DNA of 8,628 nucleotides from Deltaproteobacteria bacterium (GTDB lineage Bacteria; Desulfobacterota; Desulfuromonadia; Geobacterales; Pseudopelobacteraceae). This document shows, piece after piece, positions 1-5,982 of the stretch (the first letter of the stretch is position 1; each line of letters begins with the position of its first letter). Location: assembly GCA_016219145.1 (NCBI GenBank), contig JACRCG010000116.1, forward strand, positions 1 to 8,628, written 5' to 3'. A model generated the notes under the pieces. That model had not been told where the DNA came from. It searched no databases and saw nothing but the letters and a program-made list of their open reading frames with translations. Both the position numbers and the translations under genes were made by a program.

Positions 1-608
1 CACGCGGTTCCGGAAAGTCTTCCCTGGTAAAGGCCATTCTGAATGAATTCGGCCCCAAGGGACTGCGCTTTATTCAGGTGGAAAAAGAGGATCTGATTTA
101 TCTGTCTGAAATCTTCACAGCTGTTGAAAATCAGCCGTACCGGTTTATACTGCTCTGTGACGATCTGACCTTTGAAGTCGGAGAATTGAGTTACAAGATG
201 CTTAAAAGCGCACTGGACGGTTCAGTCTACTCTGCGCCGGAAAACGTGCTGATTTATGTGACCTCAAATCGCCGTCACCTGCTGCCGGAATATGAATCCG
301 ATCATCTGGGAGGAAAGTTCGTCAAGGGTGAGTTACAGCAGAGTGAGGCCATGGAAGAGAAGGTCTCGCTTTCCGACCGTTTCGGCATCTGGGTGGCCTT
401 CTATGCCTTTTCGCAGGATCGTTATCTGGATGCGGTAAGGCTTAATGTAGAGCGGGAGTCGCGCCTGCGCAAGGTTGCAATCCCCTGGAGCAAGGAGCTT
501 GAGCGGGACGCCATCCAGTGGTCGCATGACAAGAGCAAGCGTTGCGGGAGGACGGCTTATCAGTTTGTCAAGAACTGGGTCGGCAGGTATCTGCTTCACT
601 CCGTGTAG
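1..608 (+). CDS. DUF815-type AAA+ ATPase, C-terminal part (5' end outside window)
   Basis: The frame is open from the window edge (first full codon at base 3) to TAG at 606-608, giving about 201 residues; the true start lies upstream. The first residues read RGSGKSSLVKA, a Walker A P-loop. The segment FILLCDDLTFE around residues 47-57 of the visible part looks like Walker B. The C-terminal part has the run SLSDRFGIWVAFYAFSQD and a late SKRCGRTAYQF segment, which I associate with the DUF815 family of predicted AAA+ ATPases. The family's cellular role is not well established, so no function beyond ATP binding and hydrolysis is claimed. A GTG at 78 is an internal valine, because the P-loop lies before it. 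No terminator is visible after the gene; the fur promoter starts about 25 nt downstream. Confidence 0.85.
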   Translation, partial: RGSGKSSLVKAILNEFGPKGLRFIQVEKEDLIYLSEIFTAVENQPYRFILLCDDLTFEVGELSYKMLKSALDGSVYSAPENVLIYVTSNRRHLLPEYESDHLGGKFVKGELQQSEAMEEKVSLSDRFGIWVAFYAFSQDRYLDAVRLNVERESRLRKVAIPWSKELERDAIQWSHDKSKRCGRTAYQFVKNWVGRYLLHSV

Positions 609-633
609 CCTTTCATTCCCTGCAGTTTTTTGC

Positions 634-662
634 TTGATTTTGTTCGCTGGCATCTTTATATT
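634..662 (+). promoter_or_regulatory. Predicted sigma-70-like promoter of fur
   Basis: TTGATT (634-639) and TATATT (657-662) are separated by exactly 17 nt. They match the -35 consensus at 4 of 6 and the -10 consensus at 5 of 6 positions. The start site would fall near 669, about 20 nt before the fur ATG. The 19-bp palindrome at 660-678 overlaps the -10 and the start site, the usual place for a repressor site. Predicted by eye only. Confidence 0.55.
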
Positions 663-678
663 GAATTTCAAGTTCAAT
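660..678 (+). promoter_or_regulatory. 19-bp palindromic operator, probable Fur autoregulatory site
   Basis: The sequence ATTGAATTTCAAGTTCAAT is a 19-bp palindrome with one mismatched pair (positions 7 and 13) around a central C. Its arms are TTGAA and TTCAA separated by 7 nt, and an extra inner TTCAA makes overlapping half-sites, as is typical of Fur-family boxes. It has the length of the classical Fur box but not its GATAAT-based sequence. It overlaps the predicted -10 and start site of fur and lies 10 nt before the ATG, so bound protein would block transcription. That Fur itself binds here is inferred from position. Confidence 0.6.
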
Positions 679-688
679 AGGAGCCGGG

Positions 689-1120
689 ATGATACTCGAA
701 AAGAAAAAAGCTTTCAACCTGTTCGCAACCAGCAAGGGGCTCCGTTCTACCCGCCAACGGGATGTGATTCTTGATATCTTTCTCTCAACGCACCAGCATG
801 TAAGCGTTGAAGAGCTTTATCTGAAGATAAAGGCCAGCAATCCCGGTATCGGCCAGGCCACTGTTTATCGAACTCTCAAACTGCTGGTCGATGCGGGGCT
901 GGCCAGTGAAATTCTTCTCCACGACGGTCAGACCCGTTATGAACACGTCATGGCCGGTGAGCACCATGATCATCTGGTTTGTACCGGCTGTAATTCTATT
1001 ATTGAGTTTGAAGACGAGACTATCGAGAAACTGCAAAACGAAATTGCCGTGCGACACGGTTTTTTGATCAAGAACCATAAGATGGAAATATACGGCCTCT
1101 GTGCCGGTTGCCGGAAATAG
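689..1120 (+). CDS. fur: Fur family metal-dependent transcriptional repressor
   Basis: The 143-residue product has the normal length for a Fur-family repressor, a dimeric cytoplasmic regulator that binds operators when loaded with metal. The N-terminal winged helix includes STRQRDVILD (about 20-29) and the recognition helix GQATVYRTLKLL (about 55-66). The regulatory metal site is suggested by HHDH at 92-95, E106 and H130. Structural zinc ligands are the CxxC pairs C98/C101 and C138/C141. The residue at the PerR Asp104 position is Glu (E106 in IIEF), which favours iron-sensing Fur over peroxide-sensing PerR. The ATG at 689 follows AGGAG with normal spacing. The gene has its own promoter and operator and ends in an intrinsic terminator, so it is probably a single-gene unit. 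The next locus is feoB, a classic Fur target, supporting an iron role; Zur or another specificity cannot be excluded. Confidence 0.9.
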   Translation: MILEKKKAFNLFATSKGLRSTRQRDVILDIFLSTHQHVSVEELYLKIKASNPGIGQATVYRTLKLLVDAGLASEILLHDGQTRYEHVMAGEHHDHLVCTGCNSIIEFEDETIEKLQNEIAVRHGFLIKNHKMEIYGLCAGCRK

Positions 1121-1125
1121 TTTCA

Positions 1126-1156
1126 AATACCCTCACAACGCAGAGGGTATTATTTT
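1126..1156 (+). terminator. Intrinsic terminator after fur
   Basis: A perfect 9-bp stem (AATACCCTC at 1126-1134 with GAGGGTATT at 1143-1151) closes an 8-nt loop and is followed by ATTTT. It starts 6 nt after the fur stop and separates fur from feoB. The T-tract is short, so termination may be partial. Confidence 0.75.
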
Positions 1157-1164
1157 GCCATCTT

Positions 1165-1183
1165 ACTGAAAATGAATGTCAAA
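1165..1183 (+). promoter_or_regulatory. Candidate diverged Fur-type operator upstream of feoB
   Basis: This stretch reads ACTGAAAATGAATGTCAAA and matches the fur-gene palindrome (660-678) at 12 of 19 positions. It keeps TGAA and TCAA at the same spacing and the inner AA. It lies 22 nt before the feoB ATG. Symmetry is weaker than at fur, and no convincing -35/-10 pair was found beside it, so this is a candidate based on similarity and position. Confidence 0.35.
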
Positions 1184-1205
1184 AGCATGATGGAGATTTT
1201 CAATA

Positions 1206-3191
1206 ATGGCCAACTGCTGCAACAAACAGAGTGAAGCATCGATAGGAGTGAGCGCCGGGAAAGTTGCTCTGGTAGGCAATCCGAATGTCGGCAAAAGTGT
1301 TCTGTTCAACGCCTTGACCGGAGCCTATGTCACTGTTTCAAATTACCCGGGCACTTCCGTGGAGGTATCGCGGGGGAACGCTGTTATCAGCGGTCAACAG
1401 TGGGAGGTTATTGATACACCTGGAATGTACTCGGTCCACACTATCACCGAAGAGGAGCGGGTGGCGCGTGAAATTCTTCTGCACGAAACCCCCGATGTCG
1501 TTCTTCATGTGCTGGACGCCCGCAATCTGGAACGTATGCTGGCCATGACAATACAATTGATAGAAGCCGGCTTGCCGGTGATCCTGATTGTCAACATCAT
1601 GGATGAGGCCGAGCGGATGGGGCTCAGTATTGACCTGCAGCTGTTGCAGCAGAAACTGGGCATTCCGGTGATCGGGGCGGCCACCGCCCGCCAGCGCGGC
1701 ATCGACGAAATCCGCGCTGCAATCACTTCATATCGCTGTCACTGTCGGCAGCAGAGCTTTGAATACAGCCGTCTGCTGGAACGTGACATCAGCGAGGTGG
1801 CCGGACTGATGAAGGGGGAATACATAATTTCCCGCCGGGCGCTGGCCCTTCTGCTTTTGCAGCAGGATGACGAGATCGCCGGGCTTGTAAGTCAGCGGGA
1901 AGGTGGCGGCTATGATGTGATATCCGAGAAGGTGCGTGAAATTGCTTTTGATAGACGCGAATCATTCCATCTTGACCTGTCTCTGGAGCGTAAGGAGATG
2001 GTAAGGCGAATCATTAATGGTGTATTTTCAGCTCCTGAAAAACGGGTGGTGACAATGGCAGAGCGGCTGTCCGGCCTGGCTGTGCGGCCCTTGACAGGGG
2101 TGCCCTTGCTGTTGATCGTGCTGTATTTCGGGCTGTACCAGTTCGTGGGGGTCTTCGGGGCCGGCACCGTAGTTGATCTGCTGGAGAAGCAGATATTTGT
2201 CGAGTTGTTCAATCCCTGGATTAGCGCCACTGTCTAGGCGCTGATACCCTGGGAGGTTATCCAGGAGCTGTTTGTTGGTGAATACGGCATCATCACACTC
2301 GGTATCCGCTATGCGGTCGGGATCATTTTACCGATAGTGGCCACATTTTTCGTATTCTTCTCATTTCTGGAAGATACCGGCTATTTCCCCCGTCTGGCGC
2401 TGCTGGTGGACCGTATCTTCAAACATTTCGGGCTGACCGGCCGGGCTGTGATCCCGATGGTGCTGGGGTTCGGCTGCGACACCATGGCCACCATGGTAAC
2501 TCGCACTCTGGAGACCACTCGTGAGCGGATCATTGCCACCATATTACTCTCATTGACTATCCCCTGTTCGGCCCAGTTGGGAGTCATACTGGCGCTGCTC
2601 TCCAAATTTCCGGGAGCGCTGGCGGTGTGGGGCTGCTGTCTGCTCTTCCTGTTTATCGCCGTAGGTCTGCTTTCCGCAAAAATTCTGCCCGGTGAGGCGC
2701 CCATGTTTTATATGGAGCTGCCCCCCATGCGCTTGCCGCAGTTCGGCAACGTTGTCACCAAGACCTACACCCGCATGCAGTGGTATTTTCTTGAGATCCT
2801 GCCGTTGTTTGTGCTGGCCTCGGTACTGCTCTGGCTGGGTAAAATAACCGGTTTCTTCGAAAAGATGGTTGATGCCATGACCCCTGTAATGGCCGCGATC
2901 GGACTGCCGAAAGAGACGGCGGTGGCATTCATATTCGGCTTTTTCCGCCGTGATTACGGTGCGGCCGGCTTGTACGAGCTTCAGACCAAAGGGCTGATGG
3001 ATGCCCGTCAGTTAACAGTAGCCGCTGTAACTCTGACGCTGTTCATCCCGTGCGTGGCCCAGTTTCTGATAATGAAGAAGGAGCGGGGGTGGAAGGTAGC
3101 CGGAGCTATCGGCGTGTTTGTCAGTCTGCTGGCATTCGGCAGCGGCTATGTTCTCAACAGGATGCTGCTGGCGACAGGGATTCTGGCGTAG
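1206..3191 (+). pseudogene. feoB: Ferrous iron permease FeoB, interrupted by an in-frame TAG at codon 344
   Basis: FeoB is the inner-membrane Fe(II) transporter with a cytoplasmic G-protein domain. The N-terminal part has G1 GNPNVGKS (24-31), a G2 region NYPGTSVE (46-53), G3 DTPG (70-73) and G4 NIMD (130-133), then a helical linker and the first membrane segment (about 297-325). TAG at 2235-2237 interrupts the frame between NPWISATV and ALIPWEVIQELF. The same frame then continues without a shift to TAG at 3189-3191, giving 661 codon positions. The second part keeps the LGFGCDTM motif (Cys about 424), IPCSAQL, GFFRRDYGAAGL (about 578-589) and several membrane helices. The ATG at 1206 follows GGAG at 1192-1195. 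No plausible restart follows the TAG: a GTG at 2337 lies inside a membrane helix without a ribosome binding site. Either the gene is broken, there is a base error, or the TAG is read through. Identity as FeoB is near certain; functional status is open. A product ending at residue 343 would contain the G domain but lack the permease core. Confidence 0.9.
2235..2237 (+). other. In-frame amber codon inside feoB
   Basis: TAG lies between GTC and GCG in frame with both halves of feoB. One base change would restore a sense codon, for example CAG, GAG, AAG, TCG, TTG, TGG, TAT or TAC. There is no frameshift or local deletion, and family motifs are intact on both sides. Confidence 0.95.
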
Positions 3192-3203
3192 GGGCGATAT
3201 AAT

Positions 3204-3380
3204 ATGATGTGCGGGTTTTGCGGATTCGAGTTTGAGGAAGATCAGGGCAAGAAGGGCTGTGGCGGGTGTCCCGGCGGATGCCACAATGTCCACTGTCCGC
3301 GCTGCAATTATAAAAATCCTTTGGAGCCGGGTGTTGTAAAAAAGTTGAGAACTGTTTTCGGAAAAAATAAGGGAACGTAA
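3204..3380 (+). CDS. Small Cys-rich (zinc-ribbon-like) protein in the feo cluster
   Basis: This 58-residue frame begins with tandem ATGs (3204 and 3207), 12 nt after the feoB stop, and ends at TAA 3378-3380. An AGGGG stretch just after the feoB stop could serve as a ribosome binding site. The product has seven cysteines: C3, C6, C19, C22, C26, C31 and C34, plus H27 and H30. C3-GF-C6 and C31-PR-C34 form two knuckles like a rubredoxin or zinc ribbon; between them lies the CGGCPGGC block. The C-terminal tail is lysine-rich, with no signal peptide or membrane segment, so it is probably cytoplasmic. Such a protein may bind zinc, iron or an Fe-S cluster and may act as a FeoC-like partner of FeoB, but it does not have a recognisable FeoC sequence. 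The function is inferred from position and cysteines only. The dense, patterned cysteines and tight spacing make a real gene likely despite its size. Confidence 0.75.
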   Translation: MMCGFCGFEFEEDQGKKGCGGCPGGCHNVHCPRCNYKNPLEPGVVKKLRTVFGKNKGT

Positions 3381-3418
3381 TTGTGGGCACAAAATTAAAT
3401 GCACAGAAAGAAGGTATT

Positions 3419-3868
3419 ATGAAAAAGCTGGTGATCGGATTGGGCGTAATGGCATTTGTATGGACAGTGCAGGCACAGGCGGCGGAGGTAACCTGGCAGA
3501 AGGATATCAAACCGATTTTTGACAAGCAGTGTGCGGGTTGCCACGGCAAGGATTCCCCGGAAGCTGCCGAATTCAAGAAAGACAAGAAAAAGTGGATGGA
3601 TAAAGGTATAGGCATGCGGATGGATACCTACAGCCACCTGCTCGCTTTTGTCGGTTGGCCGGATGCCGGGGCCCTGATGCGTCGTCTTGATGACGGGAGC
3701 GGCAAGGCGGACAAAAAAGCGGGAAACATGTATGAACAGCTCGGGGACAATGAAGCAGAACGCAAGGCCAACCTGGATATATTCAAGTCATGGGTCGGCA
3801 ACTGGAACACGAAACGCTGGAGCGATGTTTCCAAGGAAGAGCTGAATAGCATTAAGGCTAAGTATTGA
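3419..3868 (+). CDS. Periplasmic monoheme c-type cytochrome
   Basis: The 149-residue product starts at ATG 3419 behind AGAAGG. An in-frame GTG at 3383 is less likely because it would put extra residues before a normal signal peptide and lacks a good ribosome site. Residues 1-21 form a Sec signal (MKK, hydrophobic core, AQA before the mature AEVTW). The single heme motif is C38-A-G-C41-H42, within DIKPIFDKQCAGCHG, typical of class I-like cytochromes. The distal ligand is not certain; Met residues at 66, 68, 87 and 104 are candidates. A basic, Lys/Asp-rich segment follows the heme site. The gene sits 38 nt after the small Cys-rich gene and 28 nt before the DtxR/FeoA gene, all on one strand, so it is probably co-transcribed with feoB. 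A role in periplasmic electron transfer is known for the family; a role in keeping iron as Fe(II) for FeoB is inference. Confidence 0.88.
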   Translation: MKKLVIGLGVMAFVWTVQAQAAEVTWQKDIKPIFDKQCAGCHGKDSPEAAEFKKDKKKWMDKGIGMRMDTYSHLLAFVGWPDAGALMRRLDDGSGKADKKAGNMYEQLGDNEAERKANLDIFKSWVGNWNTKRWSDVSKEELNSIKAKY

Positions 3869-3896
3869 ATAACATAGATGTAAAAGGAGACAATGA

Positions 3897-4541
3897 ATGA
3901 AGTTGTCCGAAAAGGCTGAAGAGATACTGGAAGCTCTGTGGATCGCTGTAGAAGAGGGGGGAGCTGCTTTCCTCGACCCGCAGAAAATGGATTTTCCATC
4001 AGATGATCCGGTTTATGCCGAGTTGACGGGACATGCCATGATCGAAATACGTCAGGGGATGTTATATTTTCGCCCTGAAGGCCGCGAAGAGGGCAAGATG
4101 ACCATTCGTCGCCACCGTCTGGCTGAGCGTCTGATGATGGACGTTCTCAACATCCGGGGTGACGAGGGAGAATACAAGGCCTGCCAGTTTGAACATCTGC
4201 TCAATGAGGGGGCTGACGTCAAGGTCTGCACCATGCTCAACCATCCCGCTACCTGTCCGCACGGAAAGCCGATCCCGCCTGGACAGTGCTGCACAGATGC
4301 CAGAGCCAAAGGCGACCTGGGTATAGTTCCCTTGACGGAATTCAAGTCCGGACAAGATGGTGAAATTGCCTATATCCAGACCGAAGACAACAAAAAAATG
4401 CAGAAACTGATGGCAATGGGGGTTTTGCCCGGCAACAAGATCACGCTGGTGCAGGCTTTCCCGTCTTATATTTTTCGTGTTGGTTATTCGGAATTTGCTA
4501 TTGATACAAATCTGGCGAAAGAGATATTTGTACGAAAATAG
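3897..4541 (+). CDS. DtxR/IdeR-like metal-dependent regulator fused to a FeoA domain
   Basis: The 214-residue product has three parts. Residues 1-80 look like a shortened DtxR winged helix: LSEKAEEILEALW, then a divergent stretch, then RRHRLAERL (71-79), matching the DtxR helix that carries ancillary-site His and Glu (here H73, E77). Residues 85-135 are the metal-binding and dimerisation domain, with C96-x2-E99-H100 and the signature HPATCPHGKPIP (116-127). Residues 145-212 form a FeoA/SH3-like domain. The usual recognition helix is not obvious, so DNA binding is uncertain. The ATG at 3897 follows AAAAGGAG; an ATG at 3893 is out of frame and stops after eight codons. It is the last gene of the feo cluster, and the cluster has no separate feoA, so this protein may supply the FeoA function to FeoB, repress the cluster, or both. 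Domain calls are firm; the dual role is inference. Confidence 0.85.
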   Translation: MKLSEKAEEILEALWIAVEEGGAAFLDPQKMDFPSDDPVYAELTGHAMIEIRQGMLYFRPEGREEGKMTIRRHRLAERLMMDVLNIRGDEGEYKACQFEHLLNEGADVKVCTMLNHPATCPHGKPIPPGQCCTDARAKGDLGIVPLTEFKSGQDGEIAYIQTEDNKKMQKLMAMGVLPGNKITLVQAFPSYIFRVGYSEFAIDTNLAKEIFVRK

Positions 4542-4563
4542 CATTTTCATCCGGTCTGAGAGG

Positions 4564-4593
4564 TTGACAATGGTATGACCTAGAAACTAATAT
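4564..4593 (+). promoter_or_regulatory. Predicted sigma-70 promoter of apgM
   Basis: A perfect TTGACA (4564-4569) is followed after 18 nt by TAATAT (4588-4593), with 4 of 6 matches to the -10 consensus. The start site would lie near 4600, about 20 nt before the apgM ATG at 4622. This also rules against the upstream in-frame ATG at 4592, which lies inside the -10. No hairpin terminator is seen between the preceding gene and this promoter. Confidence 0.65.
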
Positions 4594-4621
4594 GTCTGTC
4601 ACTCCATACCGAAAGGCATAT

Positions 4622-5815
4622 ATGAAGGTTATCATACTACTCGGCGACGGCATGTCGGACGAGCTTTACAGCGAACTGGGCGACAAGTCCCCTCTTCAGG
4701 CGGCATCAACGCCGAATATGGATTTTATGGCCCGGCATGGGCAGGTCGGCCTGGCCCACACGGTTCCGGATGGACTGCCGCCCGGCAGTGACGTGGCAAA
4801 TCTGTCAGTTTTCGGTTACGATCCTCGCACCTGCTACACCGGTCGTTCGCCATTGGAAGCGATCAGCATGGGCGTTACACTCGGCCCTGATGATGTTGCA
4901 TTCCGCATGAATCTGGTCACCCTCAAGCCGCACGGCAGCTCAATCTATATGCAGGACTTCTCCGCCGGTCATATTTCTACTGTTGAGGCGCGCGAACTGG
5001 TGGAAACACTTCAACAAGAGCTTGGCAACAGCGAGATTGAATTTCATCCGGGAGTCGGTTATCGGCATCTGATGGTCTGGCGCGGCGGCAAGGACGGCAT
5101 GAAGGGAACTCCGCCACATGATATTACCGGCAAATCGATTCTGGATTATCTCCCCAGCGGAGACGGTGCAGACACCCTGAACAGTATCATGAATCATGCC
5201 CAGATGGTGCTGCATGATCACCCGGTTAATCTTAAACGCAAGGAAGAGGGGCATCTGCCCGCCAACTCGGTATGGCTCTGGGGGCACGGTAAAACTCCGC
5301 GAATAATTCCATTCAAGGAAAAGTTCGGTTTGTCCGGCGCGGTAATCTCGGCCGTTGACCTGTTAAAGGGGATCGGCCTCTGTGCCGGTCTTGATGTGAT
5401 TAACGTTGAAGGGGCTACCGGATATATTGACACCAACTACCTTGGTAAGGCCCAGGCTGCGCTGGCTGCTCTTGAAAATCATGATTTTGTGTATGTTCAT
5501 GTCGAGGCGCCTGACGAAGCCTCGCACGCCGGCAGGATGGATCACAAGATTCAGGCTATCGAGGACTTTGATCGTCAGGTGGTCGGAACAGTATTGGAAG
5601 GGATGAAAAAGTTCAGTGATTACGTCATCCTCTGCACACCTGATCACCCCACACCGGTCAAGTTGATGACTCATACTTCCGATCCGGTGCCTTTTATCAT
5701 CTTTCGCGGCGGAGAGGGTGTGGGTAACGGCGCGTCCTCATATGATGAGGTACAGGCCAAGTCTACCGGGCTGGTGCTTGAGGGACATGAACTGATGCCG
5801 AAGCTGCTTTTGTGA
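4622..5815 (+). CDS. apgM: Cofactor-independent phosphoglycerate mutase, archaeal-type (ApgM)
   Basis: This 397-residue cytoplasmic enzyme interconverts 2- and 3-phosphoglycerate in glycolysis and gluconeogenesis. It belongs to the alkaline phosphatase superfamily and uses two divalent metal ions. The N-terminus MKVIILLGDGMSD is typical, with metal ligand D9. S56 in PPGSDVANLS is the expected phosphorylated serine. Later ligands are D298 and H302 (PDEASHAGR), D341 and H342 (PDHPTP) and H351 (MTHTSD). The chosen ATG follows GAAAGG at about 7 nt; the in-frame ATG at 4592 would add ten residues not expected in the family and lies within the promoter. The length is normal for the family. ThrH- or ThrB-like phosphotransferases are related, and homologues have been annotated as homoserine kinases in some genomes, but the complete metal and serine set fits phosphoglycerate mutase best. 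It is transcriptionally separate from the feo cluster and converges on the minus-strand gene downstream. Confidence 0.9.
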   Translation: MKVIILLGDGMSDELYSELGDKSPLQAASTPNMDFMARHGQVGLAHTVPDGLPPGSDVANLSVFGYDPRTCYTGRSPLEAISMGVTLGPDDVAFRMNLVTLKPHGSSIYMQDFSAGHISTVEARELVETLQQELGNSEIEFHPGVGYRHLMVWRGGKDGMKGTPPHDITGKSILDYLPSGDGADTLNSIMNHAQMVLHDHPVNLKRKEEGHLPANSVWLWGHGKTPRIIPFKEKFGLSGAVISAVDLLKGIGLCAGLDVINVEGATGYIDTNYLGKAQAALAALENHDFVYVHVEAPDEASHAGRMDHKIQAIEDFDRQVVGTVLEGMKKFSDYVILCTPDHPTPVKLMTHTSDPVPFIIFRGGEGVGNGASSYDEVQAKSTGLVLEGHELMPKLLL

Positions 5816-5824
5816 ATAAACCTT

Positions 5825-5979
5825 AAAACGGCTGTTATCACACAAAGCTCACAAAGTTCGCCACGAAAATATGGAGAATATCAAAGCGAAGAACATAAGC
5901 CTGTGGGTGAGCGCTTAAACCAGCATAACCTTCTGATTTATTTGCGTTCTTTGTGCCTTTGTGAGAGCCAGCGGTTTTT
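5825..5979. repeat. Imperfect inverted repeat with CACAAAG units (REP/MITE-like)
   Basis: The gap between the convergent apgM and the DUF6600-type gene is filled by a non-coding 155-bp element. The left arm (about 5825-5863) and the reverse complement of the right arm (about 5941-5979) align over roughly 39 nt at about 70% identity. Both begin AAAA, contain GCTG, and have two CACAAAG units followed by a CGC triplet. A second pairing lies inside (GAAG..ATAAG..CTG near 5889-5903 with CAGCATAACCTTC at 5921-5933). The CTTTGTG/CACAAAG style resembles short dispersed repeats common in bacterial intergenic regions. It may also work as a transcription barrier between the two convergent genes. No target-site duplication or transposase was found. 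Confidence 0.55.
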
Positions 5980-5982
5980 GTT

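Noticed and set aside
1148..1161. TATTAT or TTGCCA as feoB promoter elements
   Set aside because: No partner element at acceptable spacing was found, and TATTAT overlaps the fur terminator.
2235..2237. Pyrrolysine insertion at the feoB TAG
   Set aside because: TAG ends six other genes in this window, no pyl genes or downstream insertion hairpin were recognised, and FeoB is not a known pyrrolysine protein. Local readthrough remains possible.
2337..3191. Second half of feoB as a separate gene starting at GTG 2337
   Set aside because: The GTG lies inside a transmembrane helix, has no ribosome binding site, and FeoB-like sequence starts earlier, directly after the TAG.
3383..3418. GTG start extending the cytochrome
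   Set aside because: It would put twelve residues before a normal signal peptide; the ATG at 3419 has a better ribosome site.
4592..4621. Upstream ATG of apgM giving ten more residues
   Set aside because: It lies inside the predicted -10 element and has no ribosome site; the ATG at 4622 gives the canonical N-terminus.
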